Assembly (NCBI GenBank): GCA_024741835.1 | Contig: JAENRP010000165.1 | Location: 6,785 to 70,784 of the forward strand | DNA length: 64,000 bases | Source: Diplocarpon mali | Taxonomy: Eukaryota; Ascomycota; Leotiomycetes; Helotiales; Drepanopezizaceae | Reading direction: 5' to 3' | In this document: piece after piece, positions 11,219-21,366 of the stretch | Layout of the letters: each line of letters starts with the position of its first letter | Numbering within the stretch: position 1 is the stretch's first letter | Program-made: the position numbers and the translations under genes | Notes under the pieces: generated by a model | Databases searched by the model: none | Seen by the model: the letters and a program-made list of their open reading frames with translations, nothing else | What the model was told of the DNA's origin: nothing

Positions 11219-11614
11219 GTTTGCTTCGTCTATCGTCAGCCCAATGCGAATGCGTACTTCTATCTCATGTTTTGCTTGATCTTACACTTGACTTCAATCT
11301 CCGCCCTGTAGTCTGGGTTATGGTCACTGACAGCATGTCATGAGGAAGTACGAGCGCGCCCGTGTTCAGAGGAAGGCTGCTCCAGAACAGTGTCCCTATT
11401 GACGACTCGTCGCGCACCCACACAACGTGTTCTGCCCTCTGTCTTGTTGGATGTCAGAAATTGTCTCGACATATGGTGGTGAAACAAACGTGCTTGATCA
11501 TGCACGGACTCCTCCAGATAGCTTCGAATACTTGACGGACCATACTTCCAGCGCACTTCTGTTTCCGAGGTACCTCTGCTCCCTCCGTTGATCCGATTGC
11601 TTGCTCTCTCCAAT
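11219..11614. promoter_or_regulatory. Upstream region of the SET-domain gene
   Basis: About 400 bp before the SET gene start. A minus-strand frame crosses it, but without any family resemblance. It may contain upstream exons of the doubtful minus-strand gene that follows on its left. Confidence 0.35.
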
Positions 11615-13000
11615 ATGTATCTTGCGATCTTGATATACATCTCGTTCTCGTGGTGGGTGGCGGTAGCTGGGAGGTCCCAGGCGAGCCTTTTTCCGGACTC
11701 AACTTGCCCTGTGCAGCCAGGTCGATTATCCTGGGCCTCGCTCACTGCACTCGACCAACACAATCCCCCTCTGGACTCGCAGTGCCAGGCGTCATATCCT
11801 GATAACTCTACCGCCCGGCCGCAAGGCAACCTGCCTGTCTCGGGGCCGATTTGCGTGGCTGCGTCTGATTTCCCTGACGAGTATTGCATCTACACATTTG
11901 CCAACTTCTCCCAGGGCCGAGGCCTTTCAGTTCTGGCTTCCCCCTCGACCATTTCGTCCGTTGTGGATGCCTCGCTGGCCTTCGGCTCGTCCCACGCGAG
12001 ACTCGGACCGCCCCCCTATTTCGAGGAGCAGCTCCCCGGCCGAGGGAAAGGATTGGTCTGCAATCGTACGATACTGAAGGGGCAACTCATCCTCCTATCA
12101 ACGCCGTTGTTCATGATCCAGGAAAAGGCAATGCGTGACTTGCCGGAACTCGCAAGATTGCAATTACAACAGCTGTCTATTCAGAAGCTACCACCTCGGT
12201 CGAGGGCCCTTTACCTCGACCTTGCGGTACGTGAATCCCGCGCTGGTGCCGGAGCCGAGGATCTCGAGCACTGTTCTCATACCGTGATCCAGATGGTTTC
12301 AGGGTCACGCAACACTAACTACCATGAACAGGGCCATTTTGGAGGTGACAAGGTGGAGGATGTCTTATTGACCAACGGGTTCAGTGCCAGCCTGGGAGAA
12401 GCCAGAGACGGATTCGGGATCGTGGTGCCAGAAGCAGCCAGACTGAACCACGACTGCAGACCTAATGCCAGATTTGCCCTCGATCCAGATTCATTGATTC
12501 TCATGGTTCACGCAACACGCATCATACACGCAGGTGAGGAGATTACGTTCTCATACATCGATGAGAAGCAAGAGTTCGCCACGAGACAAGACACGATCAG
12601 AGCCAATTGGGGGTTCCAGTGTAGCTGTAAACTGTGTTCGGGCCCGGCGCACTCCCGTGCACTATCCGACAGTCGCCTTCGACGCATTGATATACTTCGA
12701 AGACCGCTGCTTTCTTTCGATCTCGGCCGCGTTCAAGGCGACAGTCTGGAAGAGGCTCTCGAGTTGGTCCGGCTGTATGAGACGGAGGCTCTCAGCGGTG
12801 CCCTCGCGGAAGGGTACATGATAGCCGCTGTCTGGCACTGCTTCTGGGGCCTAGAAGAGGAAACCCGGCACTGGGCGATACTTGCTGTGAAGAATTGGCT
12901 GGTCTGGGAAGGATCAGGCAAGGCGAATTTGGAAATGATGGGGAGGCTAAGTCGGCATCCCCACGAACAGTGGTGCTGGGGGAAGAAAACAAAGATCTGA
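11615..13000 (+). CDS. SET-domain protein with N-terminal signal peptide
   Basis: Two exons, 11615-12226 and 12332-13000, give 426 residues. The 105-bp intron has donor GTACGT and acceptor CAG, and splicing restores DLAGHFGGDKVEDVL. The frame is also open without splicing. SET hallmarks are visible: the GKGLVCNRTILKGQ entry strand, RLNHDCRPNA (the NHxCxPN motif), AGEEITFSYID (the catalytic tyrosine region) and a post-SET cysteine cluster FQCSCKLCSGP. This places it among Smyd-like protein lysine methyltransferase relatives of filamentous fungi. The N terminus MYLAILIYISFSWWVAVAG is a strong hydrophobic signal peptide or anchor, followed by a stretch with sequons such as NST and NFS. That is odd for a SET enzyme. 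The ATG at 11615 is the first in frame; the upstream extension starts with TTG. Substrate unknown. Confidence 0.8.
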   Translation: MYLAILIYISFSWWVAVAGRSQASLFPDSTCPVQPGRLSWASLTALDQHNPPLDSQCQASYPDNSTARPQGNLPVSGPICVAASDFPDEYCIYTFANFSQGRGLSVLASPSTISSVVDASLAFGSSHARLGPPPYFEEQLPGRGKGLVCNRTILKGQLILLSTPLFMIQEKAMRDLPELARLQLQQLSIQKLPPRSRALYLDLAVRESRAGAGAEDLEHCSHTVIQMVSGSRNTNYHEQGHFGGDKVEDVLLTNGFSASLGEARDGFGIVVPEAARLNHDCRPNARFALDPDSLILMVHATRIIHAGEEITFSYIDEKQEFATRQDTIRANWGFQCSCKLCSGPAHSRALSDSRLRRIDILRRPLLSFDLGRVQGDSLEEALELVRLYETEALSGALAEGYMIAAVWHCFWGLEEETRHWAILAVKNWLVWEGSGKANLEMMGRLSRHPHEQWCWGKKTKI

Positions 13001-14416
13001 GTCGGTGATGGATTTAGCTTGACAAAAACACCGCAAAGAACAATTTGTCGACAAAAACTGCAAAGAAAATGTTGCGCAGGGGAGTAGTTTCAGATAGTAC
13101 TTGAGACATTGGGATTGAAAACGGCTGCCTACTAGGAAGCAGCGTAAAAAGAGTAGTCAAGTTAAGCAGTTCTAAGAAGAAATACCGGACAGATAACAAG
13201 AGGGATATTAATATTCGGAATCAAACACAAAAAGTCTAAAGATTCTTCGTATTTTTATAACATCCTTTGTACCCTATTCACAACTCCAACCCAGGGAAAA
13301 GGGAGTCAGAAGGGGCCTATTAATGCCACGATATCTATCTGCCCTCGAGCAGCATTCCCCAAGCGACATCGAGGAGCTAGATTGTGCGTTACCAGTGGGC
13401 CCACGCCAGCGGCTGCCCGAGCCTCTCCACGGAGATTCTGCAGGCGTCTGGGTCAGCGCGCCTCTCAGGTGCTACCGCCAGGAGCAATGCGTGTCGATTC
13501 ATCGCAGGATCCCCGAGAGGTGGCGGGACTAGTGCTAATGTGGCCCAAGTCCAAACATCGCAGACACGCGTGGATTTTTCTTGTCCAAAGAAAAATGAAA
13601 AAATAAAGAAAAGAAAAACCTATTCGGAGGACTCGAAAAGTTCCTCGAGCTGGGGCATCTCCCACGTCTGAGCGGTGGAGAGACTTGCAGCCGACAATGA
13701 GCAAGGCTGGAAAGCAGGGAGGTTGGTATTCAGCCGGAGCAGCGCATCTGTTTCTGGAAGCGAAGTAGCTGGAGGTGCTGAGGTCATGGCTGTCCCGTCT
13801 TGGGGTTATACTGGTAAGAAGGCATCGTGAGCAAGGCACTCGTTGATGGTGCCATTGAGTGTATTTCCAGTAGAGTGAAGAAGAGAATTGCTACCAGCGA
13901 AGCAGAGAACAACCACCATAGTGCATGGTACTGGCCGTCAGAAATGTGTTTAGAGCTCCTTGGTACACGGACACATGTGCAACCGAAACAAGCCTGGATC
14001 AACTGATTCAGCATTGTACCTATGCATTTGTAGGCGGGCAGGAGAACAAGGACCCGAATCTAGAAAGCAGAGAACTCAATCCGAGGGGGAAAGCAAACTC
14101 AGGTTCCGAACCATGAAAACGGACATATATCACCGTTGATCGTCGCGAGCCACACCTGACCAGTTGCTCGTATCCGGACTCGGAAAACTGAAGCCGCGGT
14201 TCCACCAGCTTGCCAGGGAAACAGTTGAGGATTTTTCTGGTAAATGTACACTTGAGTATCTAGAAGCGGGAATGCCTTGCCAATTGCCAGAGAAGTGACC
14301 ATTGAAATTAGCCCACCGGCGGGTATTGCAATATAACGCCCCGTGGAACCACCGAAAACTCCACCAATGCCCATGTGCGCCGCGTCCGTGGGAACAGGCA
14401 TCCTAGCCATTATTTT
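13001..14416. other. 1.4-kb intergenic region, no supported gene
   Basis: Sequence between the SET gene and the C2H2 gene 3' ends. Two minus-strand frames stand out slightly: 14410-14099, with IGGVFGGSTGRYIAIPAGG, and 14014-13784, with the hydrophobic stretch WWLFSASLVAILFFTLL. I could not join them convincingly or recognise them, so no gene is called. Confidence 0.4.
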
Positions 14417-15733
14417 CTACATCATCGTCGCCTGCGGGGCTTGATGAGTCGCTTGGGGCGCGTTTTGCTGAATGCGCGCGCCAACAATTTGTTGCAGGGT
14501 TTGAAGCGATCTCATCAACTCGTTCGTTTGTGATGTCTGCAGTTCAGCCTGTTTACGCAGCTCGTCATTCTCGCTTCGGAGTCGCGCCATTTCCATTCGA
14601 AGATATACACCGTCCTCCGTGGGCCGTTTCCTCTTCATTCCTGCTCTCTCGCTACCCTCTTCCTCAGTCTCTTCTGCGTTCAAAACTTCGCTAGCATCCG
14701 TATGTACGCGGCGAAGATGCTCATTCAGGTTCTCCTGACGCGAAAACCCTTTACCAGAGAACCTCTTGCAGTTAAGATGTGGGCAATTCAGTTGTTTTCG
14801 AGGCCCTCCGTGCAGATTGTGTACCTCTCGCTGATGGCGTAGCAGCCCTCCCGAGTATGTGAACCCGGGGAGCTTCTCACACCCCTCAGAATCGCATTTG
14901 TATGGCCGATCGTGCTTGTCCATGTGCTAAGATAGAAGAAAACAGTCAGCATGAGAGCTTGCTTAATGGACAATTTTCCAAAATACTCTGGGGTTGGGGT
15001 GTGTCAGTACTTTTGACCATTCGCATTTCCTATTGAACGATCGCACATCTTCGGTGCATCCAACCCAATTGCACAAAAAGCGCCCGTCATCGCCCTTTGT
15101 CTCTTCTCGAAATGGCTTCTGCACCGGCTTGGATCTACCAGGACTTAGAGCCTCTTCACCATCCTTCACTGGTAGCTCTGGCATTTCATCCAAGTTCAAA
15201 CCGGCCGTCGCGTCCATGTGTTGGGTACTGTAAGGGTTCTCGCCCATGGAAGGAGGAGGTGGGCTTGGATATCGATGATGTTGCATGCTGCCGTCGTCTG
15301 GCTCTTGTTGCGGATCGTGCATCATGGCTGACTGCGGATAGTCAGGAAAGGTTCGTGATTCATAAGAGAGCGACATGGTGCCTGGATCCGAGTTCTGGTG
15401 AGCCAAGGCGTTGAAGAGAGAGGACGAGGCAGCAGAGCCGATTTTTTCCCCCCTGGAGCTGTTCTCGTGGCGATGGAACTTGAAATGCTGTTGGTTGGAT
15501 GACTGCAACGTCGAGATATGGTTGTGGTTGTAGTTGAGGTTGTGGTTGTGGCCGAACCCGTAGTCGACAGGAAAGTGTGGCTGAGGCTGAGGCTGATGTG
15601 GCGAGCAAAGCACCGCTAAATAAGTGGGTCGTATTATCTTAGCATGATCCCTTGCACCGCCATCAGAGGTCGAGTTCGAGTCCGAATCGACCCTCGGATT
15701 CGCCTTTGGATTTGTGATTGTATTGGTATTCAT
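14417..15733 (-). CDS. C2H2 zinc-finger transcription factor
   Basis: Two exons on the minus strand, 15733-15011 and 14926-14417, give 410 residues. The 84-bp intron (GTACTG...TTAG) interrupts the first finger, restoring CEWSKHMDKHDRPYKC. At least three C2H2-type fingers lie at about residues 220-320: FLCNWVGC..., YKCDSEGCEKLPGFTYSGG with RHQREVH, and LNCPHLNCKRFSGKGFSR with HLRRVH. A short coiled coil (MARLRSENDELRKQAELQ) follows near the C terminus. The first half is low-complexity, rich in His, Asn, Pro and Ser. This is a fungal-type nuclear DNA-binding regulator; its targets cannot be told. The start at 15733 is the first ATG in frame, but a later ATG (MSLSYESRTF) is also possible. Confidence 0.85.
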
Positions 15734-18141
15734 ACCGCGATGGCTACTTAGGTAGCAGATGACTGTGAATGCCTGCTTCTTAAGACTGCGAGGCGGCGCG
15801 GGTGGTCTAGACTAGCCGTCGTGACTCACCTGAGGGTCGATATCAATGTCGACTCAACGCTGTGTCTACCTACGGAACTTAGACGAGGCGTCGGTGAGGA
15901 TTCGAGGCCGAATTCTGGTGCTGGGCCTGTAGATGGCTAGCTGTGAAGGCACCGTGGTCCGATGCGACAGCTATTGACTTCGCAGCCCCGAAGCCGTCAC
16001 GCCCCGTCGGTGTGTAAGTACTCGATAATGATTGAAGTTGATAAATGATTGCTCCCTGCCGAGACTCGAGTTAGCTAGCTAGCTAAGAGGCCTACCTATA
16101 GGGTAGGTAAGTCAAGGAAGATACCAGGCGCAAAACAAAGTGGTGCATCACTGCATCAGCTAATCCACATGGGAAGGCGGAATTTAAGAGAGGCCTAGCT
16201 CTGCAAGATATTGAGCTCAGGAGCATAATGAAGATGTGTCTCCCGTATACTATTGTCACCCTTCAAAGTGAAAGATTATAGGTAGTCCACTGTCCTCAGG
16301 ACGCAACCGAGATAACAAGTTCATGAGCCATGGCAAGCACCCACTCGGGAAACCAGCCGTAGCCAAATAAACAAAGTATCCGCTCAGGCATTCCCCCGAT
16401 AGATCTAAAGGCCGGCAGATCTGGGGAAGTTCCAGCTTTTAGACATCTTGCAAACTGCGCTAGAATACCCATAAGTCTGACAACCAGTATCTGAACGACG
16501 AGCAGTATGTGCATCGTCCGGTGTAGTGAGAAAGCCGAGGATCTAAATTATCTATATCGCATCTTATGTCTTGGCATAGACATATCAATGAAGGACCGTC
16601 GACCTGCAAGTAACCAGGAAGCTTCTGCTCATCCCTACGCTCGCCAGCCAGCACGCCAGGTCTGAAGGAAGGATTTTCTGGTACAAAGGAGATACACGTT
16701 GCAGCCCGTTGAGAATGCGAGGCGTTCCCTTGGCCATTGACAAATACTAATGTTTTTTGAATATGCAAACACAACTAGTAGGCTTAGAGATTCGCCTCTT
16801 CGAGACAACTTCACTCTCGCGACAGCATATCTGAGAACAAAGCGACGTGTAGGTAAAAACGAGACCCTGCACCGCGTTCATAGACCGCTGGCTCGTGAGC
16901 ACATTTTGCTTGAGGTTAAGCCCAGGATCGAGAGAAAATCTGGCATGCTGAATGACGGAATGTTTTATAAATCTAAAAACATTCAATGAGACTTCGGAGA
17001 TCATTGCCCTAAGCATGGAGAGGAACAAACGGGAGGCGGAAACCAGTTCAAATGTATGCCTACATGAATTGAAACTCTTGGGCTCAGGTTTGATCTCGAC
17101 TGTCTCCAATTTTCCATAATGACGCCGTCAGTCAGACAATCAGACTCCGCCACGCACATCTCACCGACTGCTCCTGATGACCAGGGGACACAAACAGATG
17201 GCCGACGGGACATGTTGTGAGAACGAGAGGCGCGTCTCAGGAAACTGGACCGTGGGATCGAGAAAAACCGGTATGAGAATACGAGTCCAAGAAGCTGCAG
17301 AGAAAGGGGTGGCCGAGTCCCAGGCTTCAGCCCTACTAAGGTGCCTTGGTCCATTGTCGCCCAGGAGCCGCGCAAAATGGCAGAGCATGGAGAAACATAT
17401 CGAAATATTTGAGCGGATTATTCCAATCGCTTAGGCCGTGACAGATTCGGGACGAACTGAGGTAGGTTGTAGGTTGGAGTTTGCTACCTCAAGTACCTAT
17501 GGAGGTAGGTAGCGTACACCTCCAAGAGTCCTCAGGCCTTCATCGTCTCTAAGCTATACAACGTGATCAACTTAGGATGTGCCATAATGTAGGTAAGGTA
17601 TGTACTGCAAGAAGTAGAGCGTTAATTACTACAGTCCCAGGCAAGTCCTGTGATAAAACGAGTTGCACCGCCCGAAAGTTACCCAGGTGCGAGTTCTCTA
17701 TCGTTAAGTCATCACGTTGTGTTAACCTCAGAGCACTGTCAAATTGCTCGGAGAAGCCTCAAGGTCATCAGCTCTGTAAATTTTCTGTGCTGTTGGTCCG
17801 TCAATAATACTTGATTATGTTCATTGGAAACACGTCCGGCTGAGACTCGTAAAGTACATCTGCTATTTCAAAGCTCTACAAACAAGTTGGCGATGTGCCA
17901 GATGGACTGGAAACCCTTTGTGCCTCAATGCAAAACACCAACCTCCCCAAGTCAGGTTTTCCTTTCAAGACGTAGGCTCTTTTTCTCCGTGTTCCTCTAA
18001 AGACTCTGTGGGCGTGGAGTTTAGGTAACTCTGAACGCCCTGCTTCCTCAGCTTGGCAGGCAACTCATTCCTTGGCGATGCCTCATTTCACCTGAGACCA
18101 ATCCGCTTTGTCGAATGGGGCGTTGTCGTGGGAATATAACG
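15734..18141. other. Long intergenic region upstream of the C2H2 factor
   Basis: 2.4 kb without a credible gene; such long upstream regions are common for fungal transcription factor genes. It contains GTTAGCTAGCTAGCTAAG near 16070-16086, and TAGGTAGG-type palindromes such as CCTACCTATAGGGTAGG near 16090 and CTACCTCAAGTACCTATGGAGGTAGG-like sequence near 17483-17512. No tRNA or repeat family was recognised. Confidence 0.5.
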
Positions 18142-18720
18142 TCAACCCTCTTCTAGAATAATAATATCTTGATCCTGCTTCCGCGCCCATTCCCTCTGGA
18201 AGTCTCTTCCTGTTCTCTCCAGCTTAGTAGCCGCCCGTCGAGCCTCCCCAATTTCGACGGAGCTTGACGCGATCACGGAGGCAATCAACAGAGGTGAGTG
18301 TTGTTGCTTGTTTTCGCCGTCACCTGTCTCGCTGGCCTCGGCGTGGACCGTACCATTGGCCAGTAGACCAGCAGTTTCTCTACTTCCGTCAGAGGTGCCA
18401 TTGATGTGGTGTAAAGTATCCGGAGTATGTTCTACAAACGGTCTTCCTTGACCAGACGATTGTAGAAAGGAAGTAAGTGCAATGGGGCCTGAAGCCCAGG
18501 TTTCAACCATAACCCTCTGAGGAAGACCTAGCCCCAATCTCGACGCAGTATCATAAGCGCTGATCGAAGCGACTGTAACAGCTGATAGTGCCTGAGACTG
18601 CACTCTTGAAGCAGAACTGGATTCGGTTGAGGAGGATCGTCGAGAGGAGGACATGACTGGGGTGAGAGCGCGGTCGCAAAGATGTAGGCCGAATCCATTG
18701 TTTGATGGAGCGGTCGCCAT
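18142..18720 (-). CDS. Hypothetical protein, 192 residues
   Basis: A single uninterrupted frame from ATG at 18720 to the stop at 18142, flanked by a divergent promoter to the coiled-coil gene at 19126. The N terminus is Ser-rich (SSSRRSSSTESSSASR). Two more ordered blocks follow: ALSAVTVASISAYDTASRLG with LPQRVMVETWASGPI, and near the C terminus LLIASVIASSSVEIGEARRA followed by a charged helix. No signal peptide or clear transmembrane segment is seen. I do not recognise the family. Its position and clean frame argue that it is real; a chance frame of this length remains possible. Confidence 0.6.
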   Translation of the reverse strand: MATAPSNNGFGLHLCDRALTPVMSSSRRSSSTESSSASRVQSQALSAVTVASISAYDTASRLGLGLPQRVMVETWASGPIALTSFLQSSGQGRPFVEHTPDTLHHINGTSDGSRETAGLLANGTVHAEASETGDGENKQQHSPLLIASVIASSSVEIGEARRAATKLERTGRDFQREWARKQDQDIIILEEG

Positions 18721-19125
18721 GTTTGTTGAAGACTGGGCTATGCTATGGCACAGACTAGCTTGGTCCTAAGAAAATTTCAGTGGTTAGAATGAGACGAGAA
18801 TCAGAAACAGGAAGCTCTGGCTCATTGTATCATGAAGCGCCTTATCGAGTCGAGGACCGAGCAGGGAGGATTTCGTGAAGTGCGCGCAGCTGGGCATCCG
18901 AAGGTGGGTTTTCTAAGCTGGCGCTATTTACCCCGGAAAACAGCGCGCTAATTTAGCTCCCGGAAACGACCACATGGCCAAGGCCAAAACTGAAAGCTGT
19001 CCATACTTTGCGCATAGCACACAATAAGTCAGCTACCGAGGACGAGCATACTCCGAAGCACCTGCCAATCCAATCCCCATAAGTACGCGATCTGAAAACC
19101 GCTGCATACATGTATCGCAGCAAAC
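18721..19125. promoter_or_regulatory. Divergent promoter, hypothetical gene / coiled-coil gene
   Basis: 405 bp between two divergent ATGs. Nothing more specific than a presumed shared promoter can be read from the sequence. Confidence 0.5.
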
Positions 19126-20977
19126 ATGGCGGATGAAGATAAAACAAAAGCCGAGAAACTAGCTGCGGCGAAGAAGCGTGTACAGATCCCCAAATCCACG
19201 ACTTCCAGTCCCCAACTAAACGTACTGACCCGATATTTTAAAGGTAGAGCAGATGAAGAAGCAGAAGCAGAAGAAAGCAGGTGCCAAGAAGGAAGAGAAG
19301 CAGGAAACAACGCCGGAATCGTCCAAAGATGATGCCGCAGATACATTGGCCGACACAAAAGCGCTCAATGGTGCCGATATCACAGCAGAAGAAGGAGATG
19401 GTGGCAAGGACCAAGAGGAGGCAACACCAGAGCAGAGTTCCGGGGTGCCCCAGAGACAGACTTCGCTAAGTATTCAATCAAAGATGAGGTCGTCGTCTTT
19501 TAGGCAGTCGTCTGGCGGACCACAGTCCCCTGGCTACGGGTTTTCTCCAGATGGCGATACAGCTCCGGATATCTACCGAAAGCAGGCGGCGCGAATCGAG
19601 GAACTCGAAAAAGAGAATAAGCGACTCGCTAAAGAGGCCAGCGACGGGGAGCGTCGGTTGAAGAAAGCAGAAGAAGAACTGGAAGATCTACGAGAGGCGG
19701 AGAATGAAACAACAATGAGCAAGTCTACAACTGCTGCTAATACTGCATTGGCAGTAGAGTACGAAAAATTAGTAAGGAGATTCCGCACTTGGTTCAATCG
19801 CAGCAGCTGCACCGCTGCTAACAAGACGTAGAAATCCGAAGTCGCAGCTCTTCAACGGCAAAACACACAATTACAAGCCCAATCATCCAAGGGATTAAGG
19901 CACGGTTCCTCCCCCTCGGTGTCCACCACAGTCCCAGCAGATTACGAGGCAATTCTTCAATCTAGGTCCTCTACCATCGAGTCTATGGAGATAGAAATAT
20001 CGAGTCTACGGGCCCAGATCGAGCGCCTTGCATCTGGTTCATCAGAAAGGGAGCAAATCGGGGCTCTAGAAGCAAAACTGGTACGCAGTGAACGCTCGGC
20101 TGAAACTGCCCAGCAAGAGCTGGGAGACCTCAAGAAAAATTTGGAGCGGACAACAGAGAAGGCTGTCAAAGAGGGCAGTGAGCGCATCTCTGCTGAGACT
20201 AAACTCAGAACATTAGAGCGTGAAGCTAGCGAGTCTAAAGCTTACTGCGAAGATTTACAGAAAAAAGTCGAAACCCTGGAGAAGAAAGTCTCGACACTGG
20301 CCACTTTGCATAAAGAGCACGATGCACGCTCTCAAATCCAAAAACGAGAACGGGAGAAAGCTGAAAAGGAAGCCTCGGAGTTGCGCGCTCGGCTCGCTGG
20401 TGTCGAAAACCAGAACCTTCGAATGAAAGAAGAAAGAGAAAGGACGCGCATAAACCACGCGCAAGGCATTGATGACGAAGGCGTAGACGAGCTCGAGAAC
20501 GAGGAGCGACAGCGTCTGGAAAAGAAAGTCCGAGAATTGGAAGGGGAAGTCCACGAGCTACGCAGGGGCTTGTGGCGTGAACGAAGGAAGGAACTAGACG
20601 GGGAAGAACTGGCGGGTGTCACAAGCCCTGGAACAAGATTCACGGACGTGGACTTGGGCTGCGGGATGTCACCAAAAAGGCGAAGAAGCAACGCTCCAGG
20701 CTCGAAAGGGGGCATAGGAGAATTTTTGACAAGCGGATTCAACGCCATTACCGGTACCAATACCGCTAGTGCCGAGGAAGGGCTGTTGGATGAAGACGAC
20801 GATTTGGACTTTGATGAAGACGCGTTCAGGATTGCACAGGAGGTGGAAGCTGCGAAGAGGATAGAGCGAGTCAAGGAGGTTAAACGCAATTTGAAGAACT
20901 GGGAAGGCTGGAGGCTTGACCTGGTAGAAAACCGGCGAGGAGGCGGGGACGGGGTCGGTGAGATCTTTGAGGTCTAG
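19126..20977 (+). CDS. Golgin-like coiled-coil protein (M protein repeat type)
   Basis: Three exons, 19126-19179, 19244-19771 and 19832-20977, give 575 residues with consistent phases. The third join follows a CTGCTAAC branch site. The protein begins MADEDKTKAEKLAAAKKRVEQ, a charged N terminus resembling that of golgins such as GM130. After a disordered acidic and Ser-rich stretch (about 30-150) it is almost continuous coiled coil (about 150-430) with strong Glu/Lys/Arg heptads. The C terminus has an acidic patch (LLDEDDDLDFDEDAF) and ends with KNWEGWRLDLVENRR. Fungal homologues are annotated as M protein repeat proteins. A role as a Golgi or vesicle tether is likely but inferred from architecture only. 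Confidence 0.8.
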
Positions 20978-21366
20978 GGACTTTTATGACATTAGAGAGA
21001 CTAATGTTAAATCACTTCCGAGTGAATGTTGATCCTCGAAGTATGATTGTTGCCGACCGATCGTTAGCCAATGAATACCTGGAAACTGACCAGTGGCTTC
21101 AGCGAGAACATATCAAGGGAAAAAATCTTGGGACGATGGAGGCAAATGGGCCTGAAAAACAATTCATTGATTGACACCAGGGAGTTATTTAGAGACGGAT
21201 TGAGGTGCCAACTGAAATCATACAGGTTCGCGAATTTGTGAAAGCGGCCGTTGGGTTTTGCTCATAAATTTCGTAAGTCTATCTGCAGTCTATACACATG
21301 TTTTTGCCCCGCCTGTAAGAGATGGCGTCGTAGTCTTTGCCGCTGACTTACTCCTATTTCCAGGGC
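20978..21366. other. Convergent 3' intergenic region
   Basis: 389 bp between the stops of the coiled-coil gene and transketolase. It presumably carries both 3' UTRs; no other feature seen. Confidence 0.55.

Noticed and set aside
13784..14410. Possible small membrane protein in two minus-strand frames (14410-14099 and 14014-13784)
   Set aside because: One frame has a hydrophobic stretch, but no splice pair joins them convincingly and I cannot recognise the product.
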